Of a DNA stretch of 64,000 nucleotides, positions 8,775 to 16,959 are shown one piece after another. The notes under the pieces are model-generated. The model was not told the origin of the DNA and did not search any database. It saw only the letters and a list, made by a program, of their open reading frames with translations. This stretch comes from CAIVAT01 sp964387205 (GTDB taxonomy: Bacteria > Bacteroidota > Bacteroidia > Bacteroidales > FEN-979). Positions within the stretch are counted from its first letter, which is position 1. Every line of letters begins with the position of its first letter. The DNA lies in NCBI GenBank assembly GCA_964387205.1, contig CAYLVY010000005.1, forward strand, positions 1 to 64,000. The letters are read 5' to 3'. A program made the position numbers and the translations under genes.

Positions 8775-9332
8775 TCAAGCCATGAGATGGTCAGCAAGGA
8801 CTTTCAGACCGATACCGATCAACACCAGCCCTCCGGTAAATTCTGCCCATCTGGCCGGGATAAAGCTGGTTTTCTCCCCCAGTTTTACCCCGATCAGGGT
8901 CACTGCGAAGGTGATGACGGCAATTAAAGTAATAAGCATCAGTATGTTGACCTCAATCAGTCCGAAACCCACACCGGTCACCATCGCATCGATGCTGGTT
9001 GCGATGGCCAGGGTTATGAGCAATCCAAAGTTTTCAATGTTCTTGGTTTTTTCGGTCTTGGATGGGCGGAACGACTGACGGATCATTTTAAGGCCGATAA
9101 AGGCAAGTATCCCAAAGGCGATCCAGTGGTCTACCGCACCAATATAAGATTTGACCCCGCTGCCAATGAGCCAGCCTGCAACGGGCATTGCACCCTGGAA
9201 CAGGCCGAACATGGCTGCCATGACAAGGGTTGTTTTCCAGGAAGATCTATAGCAGGCGCCAATACCCAGGGCCGCAGCGAAACAATCCATCGCCAGCCCG
9301 AAGGAGATCAGAATCATTTCCGTTATTGTCAT
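8775..9332 (-). CDS. mntP: Manganese efflux pump MntP
   Basis: Inner-membrane exporter of Mn2+ (MntP/YebN family, DUF204), 185 residues with six predicted helices in two repeats. The first repeat has the conserved start (ILISFGLAMDCFAAALGIG, Asp16) and the second has IATSIDAMVTGVGFGL; the acidic residues inside the helices are the family's metal-binding positions. It lies 29 nt after the tryptophanase stop on the same strand and may share its message. I see no Mn riboswitch in the short leader. Confidence 0.92.
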   Translation of the reverse strand: MTITEMILISFGLAMDCFAAALGIGACYRSSWKTTLVMAAMFGLFQGAMPVAGWLIGSGVKSYIGAVDHWIAFGILAFIGLKMIRQSFRPSKTEKTKNIENFGLLITLAIATSIDAMVTGVGFGLIEVNILMLITLIAVITFAVTLIGVKLGEKTSFIPARWAEFTGGLVLIGIGLKVLADHLMA

Positions 9333-9361
9333 TCTGCTGCAGCGATCTGTGAAAACCGGTT

Positions 9362-10738
9362 TTAGACAGTGGGCGCCAGTGAAACGGTGAAATGGCGCAT
9401 AATGGGTGCTTCTTCCACGATTTTATATCCTTTGCGGATACTATCCCGCCGGTCGAAAATGTTTTTCAGCGCCACTGCCACCACATCCATATGGTTGTTG
9501 GTATAGACCCGGCGTGGGATGGTAAGGCGCATCAACTCCAGCACGGGGTAACGGTTTTCCCGGGTCACAGGGTCACGATCGGCCAGCAGGGCACCAATCT
9601 CCACGGCACGTACTCCGGCCTCCCTGTATAGTTCAATGGCCAGGGTCTGGGCCTGAAACTCCTCTTTGGGAAGTTCACTCAGAAACCTTTTGGCATCCAC
9701 GAAAACGGCATGTCCTCCGATGGGTTGCTGCACCGGTACGCCGTATTCTATCAGTTTATTGCCCAGGTATTCTACTTGTCGTATCCGGGATTCCAGGTAT
9801 TCAAATTCGGTTCCTTCGTAAAGCCCCTGGGCCAGGGCATTCATATCCCTTCCCGACATTCCGCCGTAGGTGATGTATCCTTCAAAAAGAATGCTGTAAA
9901 CACTCGCTTTCTGAAAAACCTCCCTGTTGTTCAAAGCGATAAAACCACCCATGTTGACAATGGCATCTTTTTTTGAACTCATGGTCATCATGTCGGCCTG
10001 CAGGAACATCTCTCTGACGATCTCCCTAATCGTTTTATCCTGATAACCTGCTTCACGCATCTTGATAAAGTAAGCGTTTTCAGCGAACCGGGCCGAATCA
10101 AACAACACCGGTTTGCCATAACGGCTGGCCAGGTCACGCACCAGTTTCAGGTTTTCCATCGAAACCGGCTGACCACCTGCGGAGTTATTGGTGATGGTCA
10201 TGATGACGAAGGGGATCTTCGGGGCATATTTCCTGAGGGCATCCTCCAGTTTCCGGGGATCAATATTCCCTTTGAAGGGGTGGGAAACAGTGGTATCGAA
10301 GGCTTCATCAATGGTACAGTCAAGCGCCATGGCCCTTCTGAACTCAATATGTCCTTTGGTAGTATCGAAATGGGAATTTCCCGGGATGACATCACCCTCT
10401 TTGACCAATACGGAGAAGAGAACATTTTCTGCGGCGCGTCCCTGATGGGTCGGCAGGATGTATTCAAAACCGGTTACCTCCTGAATCGCATCCTGAAGTT
10501 TCCGGAAGGAGGTGGCGCCGGCATAACTTTCGTCCCCAAGCATCATGGCCGACCATTGACGGTCGCTCATGGCTCCTGTCCCGGAATCGGTGAGAAGATC
10601 AATAAACACCTGGTCGCTGCGCAACCTGAATAAATTGTAATCTGCCTCCCTGATCCACTGTTCACGTTCGCTAAGGGTACTCTTGCGGATAGTCTCCACC
10701 ATTTTGATCTTGTACGATTCCGAGAAGGGTAAATTCAT
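9362..10738 (-). CDS. tnaA: Tryptophanase (tryptophan indole-lyase)
   Basis: PLP enzyme splitting L-tryptophan into indole, pyruvate and ammonia. At 458 residues it belongs to the tryptophanase/tyrosine phenol-lyase family; the PLP lysine is in SSKKDAIVN (Lys256/257). Three positions separate the two activities. It has Asp125 (HFDTT) where phenol-lyase has Thr124, Ile381 (AVEIG) where phenol-lyase has the substrate-binding Arg381, and His449 (RHFT) where phenol-lyase has Phe448. All three match tryptophanase. No TnaC-like leader peptide is evident upstream. It is divergent from the ptb-permease-buk cluster, and mntP follows closely. Confidence 0.92.
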   Translation of the reverse strand: MNLPFSESYKIKMVETIRKSTLSEREQWIREADYNLFRLRSDQVFIDLLTDSGTGAMSDRQWSAMMLGDESYAGATSFRKLQDAIQEVTGFEYILPTHQGRAAENVLFSVLVKEGDVIPGNSHFDTTKGHIEFRRAMALDCTIDEAFDTTVSHPFKGNIDPRKLEDALRKYAPKIPFVIMTITNNSAGGQPVSMENLKLVRDLASRYGKPVLFDSARFAENAYFIKMREAGYQDKTIREIVREMFLQADMMTMSSKKDAIVNMGGFIALNNREVFQKASVYSILFEGYITYGGMSGRDMNALAQGLYEGTEFEYLESRIRQVEYLGNKLIEYGVPVQQPIGGHAVFVDAKRFLSELPKEEFQAQTLAIELYREAGVRAVEIGALLADRDPVTRENRYPVLELMRLTIPRRVYTNNHMDVVAVALKNIFDRRDSIRKGYKIVEEAPIMRHFTVSLAPTV

Positions 10739-10762
10739 GATTATAAGGTTTATTTAGCCTCG

Positions 10763-10770
10763 CAAAGATA
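10763..10770 (-). promoter_or_regulatory. -7 box of tnaA
   Basis: On the minus strand the bases read TATCTTTG followed by C, a perfect TAnnTTTG box 24 nt before the tnaA ATG at 10738. Confidence 0.5.
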
Positions 10771-10881
10771 TAAATTTTATTATGTAACTTTTTTGAAAAA
10801 GCACTTGTCTGTTTTGTAAAATTCCTGTAGGTTTGTCGCAACTAATGTATTGTTCATCATATAACAAAAAAATTATTTTAC

Positions 10882-10886
10882 GGAGG
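10882..10886 (+). promoter_or_regulatory. Strong Shine-Dalgarno of ptb
   Basis: GGAGG lies 9 nt before the ATG at 10896. Such a full Shine-Dalgarno is uncommon before genes in this window, and it decides the ptb start against the longer frame beginning at 10833. Confidence 0.6.
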
Positions 10887-10895
10887 AAAATTTCA

Positions 10896-11822
10896 ATGAC
10901 TGCATCATCGGAAAATGTGACTAAAGGATGTCTGACTAAACTGTCTGATCTGAATAAACTGGCTGAAAAATCTGGAAAAAAGAGGTTGGCGGTAGCTGTC
11001 GCCCACGACGAGCACTGTCTGGAAGCAATTTGTGCTGTTGACAGAATGGGACTGGTGGAAGCTATATTGGTAGGAAATGAACCCAAAATCAAGGAGATTG
11101 CCGCGAAACTCAAACTGAATGTCGACGGGATGAAGATCATTCACGAGGAGAAAGATGCCGCGGCAGTGAAGATTGCCGTCACGATGGTGCGCAACCACGA
11201 AGCGGATATTCTGATGAAAGGCAATGTGCCTACCGCGACATTTCTGAGAGGCGTTCTGGATAAGGAAAACGGTTTGAGAAAAGGGGATGTGCTGTCCCAT
11301 TTTGCCTTATTCGAGTTGCCGACTTATCATAAGCTCCTGGGTTTGACCGATGCGGCCATGATCCCGGCGCCTGACTTCAAGACCAAGGTGGCCCTTACGG
11401 TCAATGCCGTGGAATTCATGAACAAACTGGGGTATGTGCGGCCGAAGGTAGCTGTTCTTGCGGCTGTGGAGATGGTCAACGAAGCGATGCCGGCCACGAT
11501 CGATGGCGCGATGCTTTCGAAAATGAGCCAGCGTGGTCAGATCAAAAACTGCATTATCGATGGGCCACTGGCCTATGATAATGCTGTAAGCGCCGCCAGC
11601 GCCAAACATAAGGGTATTGTCAGTGAAGTGGCCGGAGATGCCGATCTTCTGATCGCACCCGACATTGAAGCAGGTAATGTCCTCTACAAAGCATGGGGTT
11701 TCTCCGCCAACGCGCAACTTGCCGCTGTGGTACTTGGCGCTGCAGCACCCATTGTGCTTACTTCCCGTTCCGATACCGAAGATTCGAAGCAGGCCAGCAT
11801 CATCATGGCCGCTGCCATCTGA
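10896..11822 (+). CDS. ptb: Phosphate butyryltransferase
   Basis: Swaps CoA for phosphate on butyryl-CoA (or a branched acyl-CoA), giving the acyl phosphate used by butyrate kinase to make ATP. Phosphate acetyl/butyryl transferase fold, 308 residues, with conserved segments ADILMKGNVPTATFLRGVLD, VAVLAAVEMVNEAMPATIDG and the C-terminal GAAAPIVLTSRSDTEDSK. The start is set by GGAGG at 10882-10886. The cognate kinase gene is 1.6 kb downstream, with an amino-acid permease between them. The short length and the neighbouring Buk favour Ptb over phosphotransacetylase. The preferred chain (butyryl, isobutyryl, isovaleryl) is not visible. Confidence 0.9.
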   Translation: MTASSENVTKGCLTKLSDLNKLAEKSGKKRLAVAVAHDEHCLEAICAVDRMGLVEAILVGNEPKIKEIAAKLKLNVDGMKIIHEEKDAAAVKIAVTMVRNHEADILMKGNVPTATFLRGVLDKENGLRKGDVLSHFALFELPTYHKLLGLTDAAMIPAPDFKTKVALTVNAVEFMNKLGYVRPKVAVLAAVEMVNEAMPATIDGAMLSKMSQRGQIKNCIIDGPLAYDNAVSAASAKHKGIVSEVAGDADLLIAPDIEAGNVLYKAWGFSANAQLAAVVLGAAAPIVLTSRSDTEDSKQASIIMAAAI

Positions 11823-11842
11823 TACAAACCAATCCTTGACCC

Positions 11843-13381
11843 ATGGCCAGTCAGTTGTTTAAAACCAAATCGCTTACTGATTTACTTCAGGAAGCACACG
11901 ACAATAAGGCGGGGCTGAAGAAGACCCTGACAGGATTAAACCTTACTACCCTGGGAATAGGAGCCATCATCGGGGCCGGGATTTTTGTGCTGACCGGTCA
12001 GGCCGCAGCACAGTATGCCGGTCCCGCCATTGTGATCTCTTTCATTATTTCGGGGATCGCCTGCGCCTTTGCCGGTCTGTGTTATGCCGAATTTTCTTCG
12101 ATGATCCCGATCTCAGGAAGCGCTTATACCTATTCCTATGCCACCCTTGGTGAATTTCTGGCTTGGATCATCGGCTGGGACCTGATACTGGAGTACCTCT
12201 TTGCCGCCAGTACCGTATCGGTGGGTTGGTCGGGTTATGTAGTGAGTTTTCTGCGCGATTTCGGTGTGTTTATTCCCACCGCGTTGACTGCGGCTACAGG
12301 AACCACTCTCATCGAGGTGCCGGGCATCGGTTGGCAGGAGTTGACTAAAAACCTCCATCACTCCCTCACCGCACAGGGAATATTGGTCGATTCCCTGCCT
12401 CATGTAACCGCCATAGTGAACATGCCTGCCATGTTCATTATCGCAGTCCTGACTCTCCTGCTGGTAGTCGGAATCCGTGAATCGGCCAATTTTAATAACG
12501 TGATGGTGATCGTAAAAGTGGGCGTGATCATCATGTTTATCGCCATCGGGTTTGCCTTTGTCCGGGCGGATAACTGGCAGCCATTTATCCCGCAGAATAC
12601 AGGAGAATGGGGTCATTTTGGATGGAGCGGGATACTTCGGGGGGCAGGAGTTATTTTCTTCGCCTATATAGGTTTCGATGCCGTTTCCACAGCAGCCCAG
12701 GAAGCTAAAAATCCCCAGAAGGATATGCCCGTGGGTATTCTGGGTTCGCTGAGTGTTTCAACCATTTTGTATATTCTTGTGGCAGTGGTCCTTACCGGAA
12801 TAGTAAGTTATACCGCCCTGAATGTTGCCGATCCGGTGGCCGTTGGTGTCAATGCAATGGGTTCAGGTATGTTCTGGCTCCGGCCAATCGTGAAAATCGC
12901 AGCCATCGCCGGCCTGAGTTCCGTTATCCTGGTCATGTTGCTTGGACAACCCCGCATCTTTTATACGATGTCACGGGACGGATTGTTGCCCCCGGTCTTT
13001 TCAAAAGTTCATCCGAAATTTAAAACACCCTATATCAGTACCCTGCTCACAGGCTTCGTCGCCATTGTACTGGCCGGAGTCCTGCCCATCAGCATCCTTG
13101 GCGAACTGGTATCGATCGGTACGCTCCTGGCGTTTTCCATTGTTTGCGTCAGCATAATCATCCTCAGAAAAACAAAACCCGACGTGGAAAGACCTTTCCG
13201 CACACCTTGGGTGCCGGTCATACCTGCCCTCGGCGCGTTGATCTGTTTCGTTCAAATGGCCGCTTTACCACTGGATACCTGGGCACGGCTGCTGGTTTGG
13301 ATGGCCCTTGGCATGATCATCTATTTCACATATGGTATAAAGCATAGTAAAGTCAGACATCCACAAAATAATAATAATTAA
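11843..13381 (+). CDS. APC-superfamily amino acid permease
   Basis: Inner-membrane amino-acid transporter, 512 residues with about 12-14 hydrophobic helices. Helix 1 carries the family signature around GAIIGAGIFVLTGQAAAQYAG (about residues 38-58); helix 2-3 reads FAGLCYAEFSSMIPISGSAY. Overall it resembles the CAT/YfnA branch, whose members often carry cationic or branched amino acids, but the substrate is not readable. It starts 20 nt after ptb and ends 10 nt before buk, so it is almost certainly in one message with both. The context suggests it feeds the amino acid whose acyl-CoA product is used by Ptb-Buk. Confidence 0.9.
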   Translation: MASQLFKTKSLTDLLQEAHDNKAGLKKTLTGLNLTTLGIGAIIGAGIFVLTGQAAAQYAGPAIVISFIISGIACAFAGLCYAEFSSMIPISGSAYTYSYATLGEFLAWIIGWDLILEYLFAASTVSVGWSGYVVSFLRDFGVFIPTALTAATGTTLIEVPGIGWQELTKNLHHSLTAQGILVDSLPHVTAIVNMPAMFIIAVLTLLLVVGIRESANFNNVMVIVKVGVIIMFIAIGFAFVRADNWQPFIPQNTGEWGHFGWSGILRGAGVIFFAYIGFDAVSTAAQEAKNPQKDMPVGILGSLSVSTILYILVAVVLTGIVSYTALNVADPVAVGVNAMGSGMFWLRPIVKIAAIAGLSSVILVMLLGQPRIFYTMSRDGLLPPVFSKVHPKFKTPYISTLLTGFVAIVLAGVLPISILGELVSIGTLLAFSIVCVSIIILRKTKPDVERPFRTPWVPVIPALGALICFVQMAALPLDTWARLLVWMALGMIIYFTYGIKHSKVRHPQNNNN

Positions 13382-13391
13382 ACCGGCCACT

Positions 13392-14468
13392 ATGAAAGAT
13401 GTTAGGGTCCTGGCCATCAATCCGGGTTCAACCTCCACCAAGATTGCGGTCTATCAGAATACTGAACCTATTCTTCTGAAGAATATCAAGCATACAACCG
13501 AAGAACTTGCCCCTTTTGCCAGGATCACCGATCAGTTTGCTTTCAGGAAAGAGATCATCCTGCAGCAACTGAAAGAGGCAGATATCAATCTGTCAGATCT
13601 TCAGGCAGTCGTTGGAAGAGGAGGGTTGCTGAAACCAATCGCCTCCGGCATTTATAAAGTGAATGACCGGATGATGGAAGATCTCCGCAACAGTCCGCTG
13701 GGCGAACATGCGAGTAACCTCGGCGGATTGATCGCCTACGACCTTGCGTTATCCCTTCCCAATGCCACAGCCTATATTGTAGACCCCATCGTGGTGGATG
13801 AATTCGATGAAATCGCCCGGATCTCCGGTCACCCATTGCTGAAACGGATATCGATTTTCCATGCCCTTAATCAAAAAGCTGTAGCCCGGGAGTTTGCCCG
13901 ATCGATCCACCGCAGGTATGAGGACCTTAACCTGATCGTGGCCCATCTGGGCGGCGGTATTACCATCGGAGCCCATCGAAAAGGGCGGGTTATCGATGTT
14001 AACCAGGGACTCGACGGCGAAGGGCCGTTCAGCCCGGAACGAACCGGTACCCTCCCGGTTGGAGACCTGGTCAGGCTTTGTTTCAGTGGAAAATACACCC
14101 TGAAAGAAGTTCAGAAAATGGTCAAAGGCGAAGGCGGGCTGGTGGCCTATCTCGGCACCAACAATGCTTACGATGTGGAGAAGATGGTGGATGAAGGCAA
14201 TAAAGACGCAGAACTCATTTATCACGCCATGGCCTACCAGGTAGCAAAGTATATCGGGGAGATGTACACGGTGCTGAAGTGCGAGGTGGATGCCATTCTG
14301 ATCACCGGAGGGATCGCTTACGATAAAGGATTTGTAAGCTGGATACAGGAACGGGTTTACAAACTGGCCCCCATTCATGTCTATCCCGGCGAGGACGAAA
14401 TGAAAGCCCTTGCCATCAACGGGGTGATGGTTGTAAGGGGGGAACTGGAAGTAAAGGATTACAACTAA
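13392..14468 (+). CDS. buk: Butyrate kinase
   Basis: Acetokinase-family enzyme (ASKHA fold) making ATP and a carboxylate from an acyl phosphate. The N-terminal phosphate loop is AINPGSTSTKIAVY (residues 8-21). The central HLGGGITIGAHRKGRVIDVN and GPFSPERTGTLP are typical of butyrate kinase rather than acetate kinase, and 358 residues fits Buk. It is the last gene of ptb-permease-buk. The product could be butyrate or a branched-chain acid such as isobutyrate or isovalerate. Confidence 0.92.
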   Translation: MKDVRVLAINPGSTSTKIAVYQNTEPILLKNIKHTTEELAPFARITDQFAFRKEIILQQLKEADINLSDLQAVVGRGGLLKPIASGIYKVNDRMMEDLRNSPLGEHASNLGGLIAYDLALSLPNATAYIVDPIVVDEFDEIARISGHPLLKRISIFHALNQKAVAREFARSIHRRYEDLNLIVAHLGGGITIGAHRKGRVIDVNQGLDGEGPFSPERTGTLPVGDLVRLCFSGKYTLKEVQKMVKGEGGLVAYLGTNNAYDVEKMVDEGNKDAELIYHAMAYQVAKYIGEMYTVLKCEVDAILITGGIAYDKGFVSWIQERVYKLAPIHVYPGEDEMKALAINGVMVVRGELEVKDYN

Positions 14469-14480
14469 AGGAGATTGTGC

Positions 14481-15131
14481 CTAGTTCATGGCCTCCATCA
14501 TCCATTTCACCAGATTGGCAGTGCCGGAGTAAATTTCACTGATCGAGGCATCAAGCATATAACAGGGGGTTGTGAAGATTTTTTGGTCGTGATTGGCAAT
14601 GACCTCTGCATGGTTCGTGGGTACAGATTTATTGCCGGAACGTTCAATGAACCCTCCGGATGCCGGGTCCTGACCGGTAGTCAGCGAAATCCCGGAAAAG
14701 AGCCGGGCGAGGATCACCGGTGCTATACACATGGCCCCGATGGGTTTTTTCGCTTTGTGCATGGCGAACACTGCATTCTCCACGTCCGGTTGTACCGTGC
14801 AGTTGTCACCCGCCACTGCCCAGTTACACAGGTTTTTGGCAGCGCCGAAACCACCGGGAAATATCAATGCATCAAAAGCATCGGCCCTGAACTCTGATAA
14901 GGGACGGATCCCCCCCCTGGCGATTCTGGCGGATTCTGCCAGTACATTCCTTTCTTCTTTCGATTCAGCGCCGGTGTAATGGTTGATGACATGATGCTGT
15001 GCCATGTCGGGTGCAAAACACTGATATCCCGCACCAGCCTGATCGATCGATAGCATGGTCAGCACAGCTTCGTGGATCTCGGCACCGTCATATACGCCGC
15101 ACCCGGCAAGAACAACTGCAAATTTCTTCAT
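14481..15131 (-). CDS. elbB: ElbB/DJ-1-like isoprenoid biosynthesis glyoxalase
   Basis: DJ-1/PfpI-superfamily protein of the ElbB type, 216 residues. ElbB has glyoxalase III-like activity in vitro; its role in isoprenoid synthesis is suggested from E. coli work but unclear. Seen: the N-terminal FAVVLAGCGVYDGAEIHEAV, the ALIFPGGFGAAKNLCNWA segment and the nucleophile-elbow region KKPIGAMCIAPVI with its Cys. I chose the ATG at 15131; longer starts lie close to a -7 box (15153-15160) and would fall outside the message. It is convergent with buk. Confidence 0.88.
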   Translation of the reverse strand: MKKFAVVLAGCGVYDGAEIHEAVLTMLSIDQAGAGYQCFAPDMAQHHVINHYTGAESKEERNVLAESARIARGGIRPLSEFRADAFDALIFPGGFGAAKNLCNWAVAGDNCTVQPDVENAVFAMHKAKKPIGAMCIAPVILARLFSGISLTTGQDPASGGFIERSGNKSVPTNHAEVIANHDQKIFTTPCYMLDASISEIYSGTANLVKWMMEAMN

Positions 15132-15152
15132 ATTGTGGTTTTTATCCATTTG

Positions 15153-15160
15153 CAAAGTTA
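15153..15160 (-). promoter_or_regulatory. -7 box of elbB
   Basis: On the minus strand the bases read TAACTTTG followed by C, 21 nt before the elbB ATG. It forms a back-to-back pair with the box of the sugar operon at 15196. Confidence 0.5.
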
Positions 15161-15195
15161 ATTGAATTGGCGGTATAAAAAAAACACGAAATAAT

Positions 15196-15203
15196 TACCT
15201 TTG
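15196..15203 (+). promoter_or_regulatory. -7 box of the Wbp-like sugar operon
   Basis: TACCTTTG followed by C, a perfect TAnnTTTG box, ends 39 nt before the aminotransferase ATG at 15243. No clear -33 element is seen. Confidence 0.5.
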
Positions 15204-15242
15204 CCTGAAAATTCCTAAAACAACCAAACAAATACTGCAAGA

Positions 15243-16373
15243 ATGAAGAAAATTCAGATGGTCGACCTGAAGAGTCAATATCTTCGGCTCAAAGACGACA
15301 TTGACAAAGGTATTGGCGAGGTTATCGACTCCTGTGCCTTCATTAATGGACCGGCGGTCCATGCTTTTCAGAAAGAACTGGAGGGGTACCTCGGGGTTAA
15401 ACATGTCGTTCCCTGTGCCAATGGGACCGATGCCCTTCAGGTTTCGATGATGGCGCTCGGACTTCAGCCCGGCGATGAAGTGATTACCGCCTCCTTCACC
15501 TTTATTGCCACTGCTGAGGTAATTGCCCTCCTTCGACTGACTCCGGTGCTGGTGGATGTGGATCCCGATACCTTCAATATTGACCCTGCGGCCATTGAAA
15601 GGGCCATCACACCAAAGACCAAAGCCATCGTCCCTGTTCATCTTTTTGGACAGTCGGCACCAATGGAGGCTATCATGGATATCGCCCGGCGCCATAACCT
15701 TTATGTGGTGGAGGATAATTGTCAGGCTATCGGCGCCGATTATATTTTTAGCGACGGGTCGCGTAAGAAAGCCGGTACCATTGGCCACATCGGTTGTACC
15801 TCTTTTTTCCCCAGCAAAAACCTGGGATGCTACGGCGATGGCGGGGCCATTTTTACCGACGATGATGACCTTGCCAGGCAAATGAGGATTGTCGTCAATC
15901 ATGGAATGGTGGTACGGTACTACCACGATTTTGTCGGGGTCAACTCGCGTCTCGACAGCCTCCAGGCTGCCATCCTGAAAGCCAAATTACCCCGTCTGGA
16001 CGAATTTGCCGCCAGGCGGCGCCAGGCAGCCGAATACTATGACAGGGCTTTTATTGGCCATCCCCGCCTGAAGATACCCTCACGCTACCCGGGATCTGAC
16101 CATGTGTTCCATCAATACACCCTTGTCTCCGATGGTGTCGACCGGAAAGCGCTCCTGGATCATCTTGGCGCCAGGGAAATACCCGCCATGATCTATTACC
16201 CGGTTCCGCTGCATATGCAAAAAGCATACCTGGATCCGCGCTATAAGCCGGGAGATTTTCCGGTTACCGAACACCTGTGCGACCATGTCTTCTCTCTGCC
16301 CATGCATACCGAACTCGACGAGGAGCAGTTGCACTACATTACTCAAAGCGTTCTTGATTTTATCAATCAGTGA
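15243..16373 (+). CDS. DegT/DnrJ/EryC1 sugar aminotransferase (WbpE/PorR-like)
   Basis: PLP enzyme expected to add the 3-amino group to UDP-3-keto-GlcNAc-uronate. Fold type I, 376 residues; the PLP lysine is in FFPSKNLGCYGDGGAIF and the family PVHLFGQ and VVEDNCQAIGA segments are present. With the next two genes (acetyltransferase and oxidoreductase) it rebuilds the WbpB-E-D set that makes UDP-2,3-diacetamido-glucuronate. The P. gingivalis homologue PorR belongs to the Wbp/Vim pathway, which supplies the sugar linking T9SS cargo to the surface. The substrate here is inferred from the gene trio. Confidence 0.87.
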   Translation: MKKIQMVDLKSQYLRLKDDIDKGIGEVIDSCAFINGPAVHAFQKELEGYLGVKHVVPCANGTDALQVSMMALGLQPGDEVITASFTFIATAEVIALLRLTPVLVDVDPDTFNIDPAAIERAITPKTKAIVPVHLFGQSAPMEAIMDIARRHNLYVVEDNCQAIGADYIFSDGSRKKAGTIGHIGCTSFFPSKNLGCYGDGGAIFTDDDDLARQMRIVVNHGMVVRYYHDFVGVNSRLDSLQAAILKAKLPRLDEFAARRRQAAEYYDRAFIGHPRLKIPSRYPGSDHVFHQYTLVSDGVDRKALLDHLGAREIPAMIYYPVPLHMQKAYLDPRYKPGDFPVTEHLCDHVFSLPMHTELDEEQLHYITQSVLDFINQ

Positions 16374-16374
16374 G

Positions 16375-16959
16375 ATGGAAAAGGATTATTTCGCCCATGA
16401 ATCCGCATTTATTGATGAGGGTTGCCATATCGGCAAAGAGACCAAAATATGGCATTTTTCCCATATCATGAATAACTGCCGGATCGGAGAACATTGTAAT
16501 ATTGGTCAGAATGTGGTGGTTTCACCGGGCGTGGTGCTGGGCCATAATGTCAAGGTACAGAATAACGTATCCATTTATACGGGTGTTATCTGTGAAGATG
16601 ATGTTTTCCTTGGTCCCTCCATGGTCTTTACCAATGTGATCAATCCGAGGAGTCATATCCTCCGGCGCGATCAGTACCAGCAAACCATGGTGCGGAGAGG
16701 GGCTTCCATAGGGGCGAATGCTACCATCGTATGCGGAAATGAAATCGGCGAATTTGCATTTATCGGCGCCGGGGCAGTGATTACCCGTGATGTGCCGGCT
16801 TACGCCCTTGTAGTGGGGAACCCGGGTCGTCAGGTTGGTTGGATGAGTGAATATGGTCATCGTTTGCATTTTAATGAAGAGGGTGTGGCCATCTGCCCGG
16901 AAAGTAATGAAAAGTACCGGCTGATTTCCGGTAATACTGTGAAAAAGGAAACAAAATGA
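16375..16959 (+). CDS. Left-handed beta-helix sugar N-acetyltransferase (WbpD-like)
   Basis: Expected to acetylate the 3-amino group of the UDP-sugar made by the preceding enzyme, using acetyl-CoA. It has 194 residues. Hexapeptide repeats run from about residue 15 to 155 (HIGKETKIWHFSHIMNNCRI, then IGEHCNIGQNVVVSPGVVLG), with the catalytic-region segment PSMVFTNVINPRSH. The ATG at 16375 directly follows the previous stop (TGAG ATG), and the frame also opens further upstream inside that gene, which I discount. The next gene overlaps by 4 nt. Context supports a WbpD/WlbB assignment. Confidence 0.87.
   Translation: MEKDYFAHESAFIDEGCHIGKETKIWHFSHIMNNCRIGEHCNIGQNVVVSPGVVLGHNVKVQNNVSIYTGVICEDDVFLGPSMVFTNVINPRSHILRRDQYQQTMVRRGASIGANATIVCGNEIGEFAFIGAGAVITRDVPAYALVVGNPGRQVGWMSEYGHRLHFNEEGVAICPESNEKYRLISGNTVKKETK

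Noticed and set aside
15195..15926. A 243-codon minus-strand frame opposite the WbpE-like gene.
   Set aside because: His- and Asn-rich shadow translation without domain; the plus-strand aminotransferase is unambiguous.
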